Shown one piece after another: positions 27,166 to 38,059 of a stretch of 64,000 bases of DNA. The translations under genes and the position numbers were made by a program. The notes under the pieces are model-generated. The model was not told where the DNA came from, made no database searches, and saw nothing but the letters and a program-made list of their open reading frames with translations. Position 1 is the stretch's first letter. The number at the start of each line of letters is the position of its first letter. Origin of the DNA: an uncultured Acidobacteriia bacterium (GTDB lineage: Bacteria > Acidobacteriota > Terriglobia > Bryobacterales > Bryobacteraceae); contig CAIVPR010000044.1 in assembly GCA_903907865.1 (NCBI GenBank), positions 62,001 to 126,000 of the forward strand, written 5' to 3'.

Positions 27166-29673
27166 TTAAACCGCCAGTTTCCGCCCCAAGCGCTCGCCCC
27201 GGAAACTCTCCACAATCCCCCGCCACTTCCGCATCACCAATTCCGCCAGGTTCAACAGCAACGCCAGCACAAGCAACACCGGCCAGAGCCGTAGCGACGA
27301 ATCGATATACCGCCCGCCGTTGTCGAACAGTCCGCTCACCGGTGGATTGAACCGTCCTCCAGTCGCGGCGGCAATCGACTGCAACAGGACCTCGTTGGAC
27401 CCGTAGTCCGACAGCTCGGACTCCTGCCGATACAATCCAACCTCTGGGAAGGCCCGCGATTCCACCAGCGGTCTCACCCGGAACAACCCCTCCAAGGACC
27501 CGATCCGCGCCCGTCCCCGATACGTCCCCGGCGACACCCGCGATACCTCGAGCGGCTTCTTGAACTCGCCCGGCCCGATCACGTATAGATCCGGCACGGT
27601 GGCCGGTTCCGCTGCCAGATTCGACAGGTGGTACTCGACCACCAACTCCTCGTTGGCCGCGTCGTACCGCGACGTCGCCTCGCTCTCGTTGCCGTGCGGC
27701 AGCAGGTCGCGGAAGATATTCGTCCACAGCCGGTCGAACCCGTTCCACGTGACCCAACTCGCCGCCCATCGGCTTTTGGCATCCGACGCGAACACCGCCG
27801 CCCGGCCCAGCCCGTACTGCCAGCGCACCAGCAGCGGATCCTTTTCGTCGACTTCCAGGATCGAGTCCGCCGTCGGCTTGAGGTCGAAGCGCACATAGCC
27901 CTGTAGCGGCGGGGCGGACGCCATTTCCACCTTGTCCAGCAAGTCCGACGGGTGCTTCACCACCGCCGAGATCGCTTTCTCGATCGCCGTGGTCCCCGTA
28001 TGTTCCTTCACGTCCTTCAGCAGGATCTGTTCGAGGCCGCTGGGCTCGTTGAGGAAGTACGACTTGCCCTTGGCGTTGGTGGCGATGCGCTCCAAGTACG
28101 CCCGGTTGACGTCCTGACCCAGTCCGACAGTCGAAATGGTGACCTTGTTGTTCACGGCCTCGCGCGAGAGCGTCATGCTGTCGCCCTCCTCCGAAATGCC
28201 GTCCGTCAGCAGCACGATGTGCTTATAGGTGGAATTCTGCAGCACGATGCGCCGGTATGCCTCGTTCAGCGCCGGGGCGATCTGGGTACCGCCGTCGGGC
28301 GTGATGCCCGCGATCAGGCGCTTAATCAACGGCTTGTCCTCGGCCTTCCGGATCGGCACGGCCCACTGGAAGGAGTTGTCGAACATCAGGACTCCCACCC
28401 GGTCCTCGGGACGCAGATTGTCCACCACGCCGACCGCCGCCGACCGCGCCAGCTCGATCTTCTTGCCCTCCATCGACGACGATTTGTCGATGATCAGCAC
28501 TACCGTCGTGCCTTCGGGCGTGCGGGGCGGGGCCAGTTTCGCCGGGAAGGTGCGTTCCAGCGGATCCTCGGGCAGGCCCTTGTGGTCCACGTAGGCGTTG
28601 TGCTCGCCCGCGATCCACAACGCGCCGCCGCCGCGCTGGACAAAATCTTCCACTCGCTGCTTGTCGCGCCACGTCAGGCGCTCCATGTCGTCGTTGTTGA
28701 ACACCACCAATTGGGCGTCGTCGAGGTTCGCCGGCAGGTATTTCGATTCCACGAACTCGAACTTGTTGGCCGCCAACACTGCGGCGATGTGCTCCTCGGT
28801 GCCGGAGGGGTCGTCGGAAACCCAGACCACCTTGGGACGCCGCACGGAAACGGTGTTCTCAAAACGCGATTCGCCCATGCCTTCCGCGAAAAGCTTGCCG
28901 CTCAGGTCGATGGCTCCTGCCGCGTTCAGGCTGGTGCGGATGCGCACACGGTTCTCGCCCGCCTGCAGGCCGACCTTGTGGGTGCCGATGGTCTTGCCCT
29001 CGGCTGCCAACTCGACGGTTGCCTCGACGGCGGAAGGCGAATAGATTGTCAAATCGACCGGGAACTTTTCACCCGTGAAGACCGCGCCGGGAATGCCGAC
29101 CGCTTGGGTCTGCAGCCGTGGCTGGGGACGTCCGGCAAGTGCGATGGTGTCGATGGGCACTCCCAACTGCTGGGCCTGCCATGCGGCGCGGGTGACGGCA
29201 CCGTCGTTTTCATTGCCGTCGGAGAGCAGCACCACGCGGTGGATCATGCCGGCCGGTAGCGACGCCAACGCCGCGCGCAACGGCGACTCCAGATTCGTCG
29301 ACCGACCCGGCGCGCCTGTAGTCCGGGCGAGCCGGAATCCGGTCTCCTGGGGCGACAGCTCCCTCGGGGTGCGGGCGAACGGGATCACATCGAGCCGGTT
29401 CGAGCCCTTCTCGGAATCGAGCCGCCGTAAAATGCCTGACTGGCGCTCCAAATCGGCGTCAGTCATGGAGGCCGAGGTGTCGACCAGCGCTGCTAGCGCC
29501 ACTTTGCGGTCCCGCGTCTCCCAGACCGGCTCGGCCAAGGCCAGAATCAAGGCCACGATCATGCCCGTCTTCATCAACAACGGTGCGCGGTGCACCTGCC
29601 GACGCCACTCCCATGCCAGCCAGCCCAACGGCAGGGGCAGCAGCAACAGCGCCCAAAGACGTTCGAATGTCAT
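27166..29673 (-). CDS. Membrane protein with two VWA domains and a GATase1-like domain (last gene of moxR operon)
   Basis: An 835-residue envelope protein. N-terminal hydrophobic segments (about 6-22 and 36-50) precede a first VWA domain starting at DTSAS (65-69). A glutamine-amidotransferase-like domain follows (VVWVSDD near 283; VQRGGGALWIAGEHNAY near 346-361). A second VWA domain has an intact MIDAS start, DKSSS at 396-400 (LIIDKSSSMEGKK). A C-terminal helix (about 805-825, WPVLLVLALLLNLAELVM) anchors it again. This layout matches Bat-like proteins in moxR operons. It overlaps the upstream gene by four bases. Role in the operon is unproven; metal-dependent protein binding is expected. Confidence 0.88.
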   Translation of the reverse strand: MTFERLWALLLLPLPLGWLAWEWRRQVHRAPLLMKTGMIVALILALAEPVWETRDRKVALAALVDTSASMTDADLERQSGILRRLDSEKGSNRLDVIPFARTPRELSPQETGFRLARTTGAPGRSTNLESPLRAALASLPAGMIHRVVLLSDGNENDGAVTRAAWQAQQLGVPIDTIALAGRPQPRLQTQAVGIPGAVFTGEKFPVDLTIYSPSAVEATVELAAEGKTIGTHKVGLQAGENRVRIRTSLNAAGAIDLSGKLFAEGMGESRFENTVSVRRPKVVWVSDDPSGTEEHIAAVLAANKFEFVESKYLPANLDDAQLVVFNNDDMERLTWRDKQRVEDFVQRGGGALWIAGEHNAYVDHKGLPEDPLERTFPAKLAPPRTPEGTTVVLIIDKSSSMEGKKIELARSAAVGVVDNLRPEDRVGVLMFDNSFQWAVPIRKAEDKPLIKRLIAGITPDGGTQIAPALNEAYRRIVLQNSTYKHIVLLTDGISEEGDSMTLSREAVNNKVTISTVGLGQDVNRAYLERIATNAKGKSYFLNEPSGLEQILLKDVKEHTGTTAIEKAISAVVKHPSDLLDKVEMASAPPLQGYVRFDLKPTADSILEVDEKDPLLVRWQYGLGRAAVFASDAKSRWAASWVTWNGFDRLWTNIFRDLLPHGNESEATSRYDAANEELVVEYHLSNLAAEPATVPDLYVIGPGEFKKPLEVSRVSPGTYRGRARIGSLEGLFRVRPLVESRAFPEVGLYRQESELSDYGSNEVLLQSIAAATGGRFNPPVSGLFDNGGRYIDSSLRLWPVLLVLALLLNLAELVMRKWRGIVESFRGERLGRKLAV

Positions 29674-31571
29674 GCAGCCTCCTCCCTTCGAGCCACCACG
29701 TGCAGGCGGCTGAGCCGGTAGCTACCGTACAGCACCCACTCGGCGACCAACAGGCCGATTCCGAGGATCGCGAGCCACGGCCACAAGATCTGGTTGCGGC
29801 GGAGCGTGTCGTTCCACGCCGGAATGCCGCGGCGCGCATCTTTGGGGGTGGTCCACTTCGCATCCCACATCTCAGGCAAGGTCAAGGAATAGACCCGCTC
29901 GGCGGTGCCCGAAAGCACCCGCACCCGGGTCGGCTCGCCCGCGAAGAACTGGACGGCCCGGTCGCGGATGTTGAAGGGGAGGATGGTGCCGGTCTCGGTC
30001 AGCACCTTCACCGACTTCCGGTCCACGGTTGTGGGCAGAGGCGATGAAACTGCTCCCGCCGACTGCGTACCAACGTCGATGTCGCGGAACGTGTCCAAAG
30101 ACGCCCAGCGAAGGATGTTGCCCACGAGGATCGGCACCGATAATTCGTACCGCATCGACCCGGCGAACGGGTTGAAGCCAGCCACCAAGGTGTCGCCACG
30201 GGCCATCATCACCGCCCCCTGGTCGATTTCGGCCACGCGGATGTCGTCGGACTGCGTCTGCAGCACCGAGGTCGATTCAATCTGGCTGTTGCGGGCCCGC
30301 AGACCCTGGGTCAACGGTTGGTCGGGGACCCAGCGCAGGCCTTCCGGATGCTCCACGCGCTCTTTAACCGTGATCGGGGAACGGTCGGACGGCGGATCGA
30401 TCCAGAACGCCTTCCCCTTGGGGGCGGTTTCAGGACGGAAGCGGTCCAGCACGACGAGACCGTCATTGTCCGGCGTGTAGGCGCTCTTGGGGCGGTATTC
30501 GGCGCGCACCCGTGGATCGGACTCGAGCGCAGGCTTCAACGCCGCGGGCTGGTCGGTGTATACGACCACGTGCAGGGTCCGCTGTTCCGGCAACTCCAGG
30601 GACGCATAGTTGTCCGCCGCGAAGCCGTCGCCCGGCGACCCTTGTAGATACAAACGGGCCTCCAGAATGCCCGCCGCTCGACTATTGACCTCGAACAGAG
30701 TTTCCTTGTCCTCGCCGGGGGGCAAGTCCAAGGTGTGGTTGCCCTGCGGGGCGTGTCCGTAATTTAATGTAATGCTGACGGTCCGGGTACGGCGTCCGTA
30801 ATTCCGCGCGCGCACCAGCACTTCCCAGACGCCCTGCTTGCTTTCGGAATGCCGCGCGCCCACCGACCGGATGCCGCAATTCTCAACGGCGTCGTCCACA
30901 TTGAGGACCCGGAACGCGGGCATCTCGGGCAGGTTGGGGCTGGTGGCCTCGCGTGCCGAAATCCGCCCCGGACCCGAGTAAACGATCTCGCCCGATTCAG
31001 CCCCGCTGCGCCGCTGCATGTCGCGCGCGAACTCGAGGTTCTGTGACAAATTCAAAGCCGTCGAGCCGGGCGTCGTTTCCAAGATCGCCCGCAGGATCTT
31101 GCGGTGGTCGACTTCCCACGCCGTTACCGGGGTCGCAAGGCCATCGGCCCGGACCACGAGGACCCGGTCTGTCGGGGGAACCGCTCGCAGCCAACCGAGG
31201 GCGTTGGCGCGGGCGGCGTCCATCAGCGTGGTGCCCTTGGCACCGCCGGGCAACGCGGCCGACATCCAGGCGCTTGAGTCCAAGACTAGGACATGGTCGC
31301 GCCGCTTGCTGAAGCCGCCGCCGAACTGGAACTCCGCGATGGCCAGCATCAGCAAGAGCATGCCCAGCAACTGCATCAGAAAAGACACTTTTTGCTGGAT
31401 CCGCCGGTTGCGCGAAACGGGAGCGGGTTGGCCCGGAGTCACCCAGAAGCGCAGCGTCGAAACCACGTGCCGCTTCTTTGTCCGGTCAAGCAAATACAAA
31501 GCCACTGCTACCGCCGCGACCCCTCCGAAGGTGATCAGGAACTGCCCGAGAGTGAGATTCAGCAGTTCCAT
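29670..31571 (-). CDS. BatA-like membrane protein with degenerate VWA domain
   Basis: A 633-residue membrane protein. The N-terminus is the Aerotolerance regulator BatA N-terminal type: LNLTLGQFLITFGGVAAVAVALYLL, then RHVVSTLRFW and a second helix (about 65-82). A VWA-like region begins at VLVLDSSAWM, where the MIDAS pattern DxSxS is broken (Asp-Ser-Ser-Ala-Trp), so metal binding is doubtful. A C-terminal transmembrane helix (ILWPWLAILGIGLLVAEWVL) precedes a basic tail. It starts directly before the DUF58 gene's stop, and its own stop overlaps the next gene (ATGA), so it is tightly coupled within the moxR operon. Confidence 0.85.
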   Translation of the reverse strand: MELLNLTLGQFLITFGGVAAVAVALYLLDRTKKRHVVSTLRFWVTPGQPAPVSRNRRIQQKVSFLMQLLGMLLLMLAIAEFQFGGGFSKRRDHVLVLDSSAWMSAALPGGAKGTTLMDAARANALGWLRAVPPTDRVLVVRADGLATPVTAWEVDHRKILRAILETTPGSTALNLSQNLEFARDMQRRSGAESGEIVYSGPGRISAREATSPNLPEMPAFRVLNVDDAVENCGIRSVGARHSESKQGVWEVLVRARNYGRRTRTVSITLNYGHAPQGNHTLDLPPGEDKETLFEVNSRAAGILEARLYLQGSPGDGFAADNYASLELPEQRTLHVVVYTDQPAALKPALESDPRVRAEYRPKSAYTPDNDGLVVLDRFRPETAPKGKAFWIDPPSDRSPITVKERVEHPEGLRWVPDQPLTQGLRARNSQIESTSVLQTQSDDIRVAEIDQGAVMMARGDTLVAGFNPFAGSMRYELSVPILVGNILRWASLDTFRDIDVGTQSAGAVSSPLPTTVDRKSVKVLTETGTILPFNIRDRAVQFFAGEPTRVRVLSGTAERVYSLTLPEMWDAKWTTPKDARRGIPAWNDTLRRNQILWPWLAILGIGLLVAEWVLYGSYRLSRLHVVARREEAA

Positions 31572-32453
31572 TTAGGCGATGCTCCGTGTCCGCACCAACT
31601 CCACGAAGATGGCGTCGTCAAGCGGCATCGAGGTGGGGATCCCCGCGTAACGTCCGGAATTCCTCAGCGCCAAGGTCCGGATGGCGGCGGCGTGCTTGTC
31701 GAACTCCTCCGTGTAGCGCCTCTTGGCGTCCGAATCCACATGGATGTGGAGCTTGGCGTTGGTCTCGGCCTCCACCAGGTCGTATTCGCCGGACCACGAC
31801 GGCGATCGCTCGTCGTCGGTCCAGAGTTGGATCAGGCACAGCTCGTTGCCCGCGTCGGCGAGGAACTGGATGGCCTTCTCGTAGTTCTCTTCGCCCAGGA
31901 AGTCGGAAATGATGATCACCAGGCCGCGCTGGGGAAACTCGTTGAGGAACTGGCGCGACACCTTCATGAAATTGGTGCTGCCTCCCGAGGTGAGTTCCTC
32001 GAGGAACGTTGCCAAAGGGCTGAACCGCTGCCTTCCTCCACCGACCGTCCGCCCCTTATGCAATTCGCCCGCGAACGGCAGCAACTCGATCATGTCCAGG
32101 CGCACCAGCCCGACGTAGCTCAATGATGCTGCGAGTTTCCGCGCGTAGTAGAACTTGGCCGGGTCGACCGACATCGATTCCGAGGTGTCCAGCAGGATGT
32201 GCACGGGAACCCGCGGTTCCACTTGGAACATCTTGAGGAACATCTTGTCGAGCCGCATGAAGGCACGCCAGTTGACTGCGCGGAGATCGTCGCCCTGGTG
32301 GTAGTTGCGGTGGTCGAGGAATTCCTGGCCACCGCCGGAGAATCGGGACCGGTTGTGGCCGCCCACAAGGCCGTTGAACGACCGCTGCCAGTGGATGGTC
32401 AGCCGTTCGAGGCGTTCGAGGAAGCGCCGGTCGAGCAGGGGTTCATTGGCCAC
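31572..32453 (-). CDS. DUF58 domain protein
   Basis: A 293-residue cytosolic protein of the DUF58 family that accompanies MoxR ATPases. The family motif is seen as RNYHQGDDLRAVNWRAFMR (about residues 50-70). A VWA-like fold follows with an apparently intact MIDAS start in HILLDTSESMS. It lies 15 bases after moxR and directly adjoins the BatA-like gene. It is thought to work with the MoxR ATPase as an adaptor or to help assemble envelope complexes; direct evidence is limited. Confidence 0.92.
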   Translation of the reverse strand: MANEPLLDRRFLERLERLTIHWQRSFNGLVGGHNRSRFSGGGQEFLDHRNYHQGDDLRAVNWRAFMRLDKMFLKMFQVEPRVPVHILLDTSESMSVDPAKFYYARKLAASLSYVGLVRLDMIELLPFAGELHKGRTVGGGRQRFSPLATFLEELTSGGSTNFMKVSRQFLNEFPQRGLVIIISDFLGEENYEKAIQFLADAGNELCLIQLWTDDERSPSWSGEYDLVEAETNAKLHIHVDSDAKRRYTEEFDKHAAAIRTLALRNSGRYAGIPTSMPLDDAIFVELVRTRSIA

Positions 32454-32468
32454 GGCGGGGCTCCTGGA

Positions 32469-33464
32469 CTACGCGGCCGGGGCCTGCGCCTTGATGTCGG
32501 CGATTATGGCGGCCAGGATCGAATCGGGCGTCTTGCCGTCGGCGTGGGCGTCGAAGTTCGGAATCACGCGGTGGCGGAGTACGGAAATCGCGATCTGCTT
32601 GATGTCGTCCACGGCCAAATGGCTGCGTCCCTTCATCATGGCGAGCACGCGGCCGCATTCCACCAACGACTGGGCACCGCGCGGCGAACTGCCGTAGCGG
32701 AAGTATTTCTTCGCCTCGGCGTGGGTCTCCTCGCGGTCGGGCTGTGTTGCCATCACCAGTTGGACGGCATAGTCCTGGACGTGGGGCGCTACCAGAATCT
32801 TGCGGCACTCGGCGCGCAGTTCGAGGACTTCGTCACGGCCGAGCACCGAGTGCACGTGGATCTCTTCGCGGGAAATGGTGCGTTCCACGATGCGGGCCAG
32901 TTCCGAGCGGCTCGGATAGGTCACGATGATCTTCATCAGGAAGCGGTCGAGCTGGGCTTCCGGAAGCGGATAGGTGCCTTCCATTTCGATGGGGTTCTGG
33001 GTCGCCATCACGAGGAAGGGCGATTCCAGTTCATGCGTCGTGTTGCCGCTGGTGACGGTGCGCTCCTGCATGGCTTCGAGCAACGCCGATTGCGTCTTCG
33101 GCGTGGCGCGATTGATTTCGTCGGCCAGCACCAAGTTGGCGAAAATCGGACCGTGCTGGAACCTCAGGACCTTGTGGCCCCGGTCGTCGGTCTCCATGAT
33201 CGAACTGCCGACAATGTCGGCGGGCATCAGATCCGGTGTGAATTGGATGCGCGAGTAGCGCAGGCTGAGCGCACGGGACAAGGTGCGCAGAAGTGTGGTT
33301 TTTCCGAGGCCAGGGACGCCTTCGAGCAGCACATGGCCACCCGAGAGGAGGCAGATGAGGACCCCGTCGACCACGTCCTGCTGGCCGACTATCACCTTGC
33401 CAATCTCCGCCCGTACCTGATTTAGTTTCGCGACCGCCGGAGTCAAGGCGATGTCCGTTGCCAT
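32469..33464 (-). CDS. MoxR family AAA+ ATPase
   Basis: A 331-residue AAA+ ATPase, first gene of the moxR-DUF58-BatA-VWA operon. Walker A is GVPGLGKTTLL, Walker B NLVLADEINRA, sensor 1 ATQNPIEMEGTYPLPEAQLDRF, and the C-terminal lid region follows (RGAQSLVECGRVLAMM). MoxR proteins act as chaperone-like ATPases that mature metalloenzymes or envelope complexes together with VWA proteins. A TAGAAT box stands six bases before the ATG. The only metal-cofactor enzyme close by is the molybdenum hydroxylase at 24.2-27.0 kb, which might be a client, but that is speculation. Confidence 0.95.
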   Translation of the reverse strand: MATDIALTPAVAKLNQVRAEIGKVIVGQQDVVDGVLICLLSGGHVLLEGVPGLGKTTLLRTLSRALSLRYSRIQFTPDLMPADIVGSSIMETDDRGHKVLRFQHGPIFANLVLADEINRATPKTQSALLEAMQERTVTSGNTTHELESPFLVMATQNPIEMEGTYPLPEAQLDRFLMKIIVTYPSRSELARIVERTISREEIHVHSVLGRDEVLELRAECRKILVAPHVQDYAVQLVMATQPDREETHAEAKKYFRYGSSPRGAQSLVECGRVLAMMKGRSHLAVDDIKQIAISVLRHRVIPNFDAHADGKTPDSILAAIIADIKAQAPAA

Positions 33465-33470
33465 GGATTG

Positions 33471-33476
33471 ATTCTA
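33471..33476 (-). promoter_or_regulatory. -10-like box TAGAAT of the moxR operon
   Basis: On the minus strand TAGAAT (five of six consensus bases) ends exactly six bases before the moxR ATG. Confidence 0.45.
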
Positions 33477-33513
33477 CCCAGGAGATGTTGATGGACTTGT
33501 AATCCGGCTCTGA

Positions 33514-33519
33514 GATAAT
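33514..33519 (+). promoter_or_regulatory. -10-like box GATAAT of the enoyl-CoA hydratase gene
   Basis: GATAAT (five of six consensus bases) ends seven bases before the ATG at 33527. With TAGAAT on the other strand it gives this 62-base gap two divergent, leaderless-type promoters. Confidence 0.45.
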
Positions 33520-33526
33520 CCTCGAC

Positions 33527-34297
33527 ATGGAAATCCTTGTCGAAATCGCCGACCACGTCGCCACCATCACCCTAAACCGCCCGGACAAGCTCAACGCGTG
33601 GACCGCACAGATGGGTCGCGAAGTGCGGGAGGCGATGCTTGCCGCCGACGCCGACGACAACGTCCGCGTTGTTCTGATCACCGGTGCCGGGAGGGGTTTC
33701 TGCGCCGGGGCCGACATGTCGCTATTGACGGACATCGTGCAGTCGGGCCTCGATGCCGCGACCTCGCCCGCCTCCCGCCGCGCCCCGGTCCCCGAAATTG
33801 AAAAGCCGGTGATCGCCGCTGTCAACGGACACGCTGTCGGGTTGGGGTTGGCGGTTGCGCTGTTCGCCGACATCCGGATCGCGGCCGAGTCAGCCAAGTT
33901 CGGGACCGCGTTCGCCAAACGGGGTCTTGTCGCCGAGTTCGGCCTAGCTTGGATGCTGCCGAGGCTGGTGGGCTTGGGGAACGCGATGGAGATGCTGCTA
34001 TCGGCCCGTTTGGTGGACGCGGTCGAGGCCCGCCAGATTGGACTGGCCAGTCGTATCCTCCCCGACGGCGCCTTCGCCGAAGCCGCCCGCGCGTATGCCG
34101 TGGAACTGGCCGCGGGGGTGAGCCCGAGGTCGACGCGCGTCATCAAGAAGCAGGTCGCGTCCGCACTGTGCCAAACCCTCGACGAAGCCTTTGGGCTTTC
34201 CGAGAAGGAGATGTTCGCCAGCTTGGGGTGCGAGGACTTCAGGGAGGGAGTGGCCCACTTCATGGAGAAGCGCGCCCCGCGATTCACTGGACGATAG
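33527..34297 (+). CDS. Enoyl-CoA hydratase/isomerase family protein
   Basis: A 256-residue crotonase-fold protein. The oxyanion-hole segments are GAGRGFCAGADMSLL and VIAAVNGHAVGLGLAVALFADIRIAAE. The catalytic-Glu region reads FGTAFAKRGLVAEFGLAWMLPRLVG, where a Glu sits in GLVAEFG. The C-terminal helix (KEMFASLGCEDFREGVAHFMEKRAPRFTG) matches the family. It hydrates or isomerises enoyl-CoA thioesters in fatty acid or aromatic acid breakdown; the exact substrate cannot be told. No other beta-oxidation gene is adjacent, so it is probably monocistronic. Confidence 0.93.
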   Translation: MEILVEIADHVATITLNRPDKLNAWTAQMGREVREAMLAADADDNVRVVLITGAGRGFCAGADMSLLTDIVQSGLDAATSPASRRAPVPEIEKPVIAAVNGHAVGLGLAVALFADIRIAAESAKFGTAFAKRGLVAEFGLAWMLPRLVGLGNAMEMLLSARLVDAVEARQIGLASRILPDGAFAEAARAYAVELAAGVSPRSTRVIKKQVASALCQTLDEAFGLSEKEMFASLGCEDFREGVAHFMEKRAPRFTGR

Positions 34298-34355
34298 CTG
34301 CGGAGGCAACCGCCCAACGGGCTACATACCGTTTTCGAGCAGTTGGATAGCAGAT

Positions 34356-34832
34356 TTAAGGTACGACCGGTCTAATCCTGCGCAACATGGTCCGGCCGTC
34401 CGGCAGCGGTTTGAAGCCGAGGCGCACATAGAGCAGCCACGAGGGATTGGCCGGGTCGCAACTCAACGATGCGGCAGGGACGTTCCGAAGCATGGCCGGC
34501 ATGAGATGCGAGCCGATTCCGCCACCTCGATGGGTGGGTAGTACGGCAACGCTCAATTCCGGCGTCCGCTCGTCAACGAATCCGTAGCCCGGACTCGAAA
34601 TAGGAAAGTATCGCAGCCACACTGCACCTACCGGTACGCTGTCGACGAGGGCAATCCAACCTGAATCGCGGGTGCGGGTTCCCCAGCCGTCGACGTATTG
34701 GGCAATCTTTGGATCGTTCAGTACCGATCGCGGCAGCGGGGGCTCACCGGGAGGAACGAACAGTGCGAGAAACAGCATCTCCCGCAAGAATGGCTCGTCA
34801 GACTCCCTCGTCTCTCGCAAGTCATGACGCAC
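34356..34832 (-). CDS. GNAT family N-acetyltransferase
   Basis: A 158-residue GNAT protein. It opens with the usual ETRESDEPFLREMLFLALF first helix, has the beta-4 region ELSVAVLPTHRGGGIGSHL carrying the acetyl-CoA pyrophosphate loop (RGGGIG) and ends SWLLYVRLGFKPLPDGR. The open frame continues upstream through the zinc-ribbon gene in another frame, so I choose the GTG at 34832, where family similarity begins. It follows the zinc-ribbon gene by 17 bases. Acceptor substrate unknown. Confidence 0.82.
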   Translation of the reverse strand: MRHDLRETRESDEPFLREMLFLALFVPPGEPPLPRSVLNDPKIAQYVDGWGTRTRDSGWIALVDSVPVGAVWLRYFPISSPGYGFVDERTPELSVAVLPTHRGGGIGSHLMPAMLRNVPAASLSCDPANPSWLLYVRLGFKPLPDGRTMLRRIRPVVP

Positions 34833-34849
34833 AGCCCATCCCAGAACCC

Positions 34850-35035
34850 TCAAGCCTTCTTTGGGCTTTCGGCGTCCACAGCCGATTCCCGCACATAACG
34901 CTTCTTCAATAAAAATTCCATCCCGCAACTCTCGCAACGGTAAGGCCATCGGCCAACCAGGCTCAACAGGCGGAGTAGAATACCGGAGCGCTTGCGGCGG
35001 CGAAGGGTATGGCTCCGGCATTTGGGACACGTCAT
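34850..35035 (-). CDS. Small zinc-ribbon protein
   Basis: A 61-residue basic protein with two CxxC knuckles (TCPKCRSH at the N-terminus and YRCESCGMEF at residues 33-42) flanking a basic stretch (RRRKRSGILLRLLSLVGRWP). This is a minimal zinc ribbon of a kind found as a stand-alone gene. It could bind nucleic acid or act as a metal-dependent adaptor. It precedes the GNAT gene on the same strand and is probably co-transcribed with it. Confidence 0.7.
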   Translation of the reverse strand: MTCPKCRSHTLRRRKRSGILLRLLSLVGRWPYRCESCGMEFLLKKRYVRESAVDAESPKKA

Positions 35036-35109
35036 TGAAAGATAAAGCTCCGAATCACAATCTTAGCGAAAACCCAATGTCGCGCACAACTGCCTGTAAT
35101 AAATTTTTC

Positions 35110-35217
35110 CTAAAGGAGTGCCGGAAGGCGGCGGGCACCGGTCCCGGCTGCCGGGAGCCCCGTCTGTCCGCTCCCGTCCGCGATGTCCCTGGTCCAATTT
35201 GGCCCATCAACTATAAT
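35110..35217 (+). promoter_or_regulatory. Leader region of aceE with perfect TATAAT
   Basis: TATAAT at 35212-35217 is a perfect -10 sequence and ends 14 bases before the ATG at 35232. At 17 bases upstream only a weak -35 (CTGGTC) is present. The preceding 100 bases are very GC-rich and contain CCCGGCTGCCGGG, able to form a short hairpin (35146-35158), which may affect promoter activity or belong to a second, longer transcript. Confidence 0.4.
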
Positions 35218-35231
35218 GTTTGCTTACCCAC

Positions 35232-37920
<2,689 letters not shown>

Positions 37921-37925
<5 letters not shown>

Positions 37926-37948
37926 GCTTTCGGTCGCTTAGGCTTTCG
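37921..37948 (+). repeat. Short tandem duplication CTTAGGCTTTCGG
   Basis: The sequence CTTAGGCTTTCGG, which includes the aceE stop, is repeated about 16 bases later (GCTTAGGCTTTCGGTC then GCTTAGGCTTTCGGC). It is probably a local slippage duplication at the end of aceE. Confidence 0.6.
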
Positions 37949-37963
37949 GCAAGTACAAAATGA

Positions 37964-37999
37964 AATCGCCGCTCCAGACTTCGGTCTTGGGCGGCGATT
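37964..37999. terminator. Bidirectional terminator with UUCG tetraloop
   Basis: Arms of 16 bases (AATCGCCGCTCCAGAC and GTCTTGGGCGGCGATT) pair with one mismatch and one wobble around a TTCG tetraloop. ATTTTC follows on the plus strand, and TTCATTTTG follows on the minus strand. It lies between the convergent aceE and papain-lectin genes and can serve both. Confidence 0.8.
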
Positions 38000-38059
38000 C
38001 GTATTTTCGAGTCTGTGACAACCTCGGGTTCACCACCGGCGGAGTGCTAGATATCAACG

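Noticed and set aside
27952-29259. 435-residue open frame antisense to the VWA protein
   Set aside because: Shadow of a gene with clear VWA and GATase motifs on the other strand.
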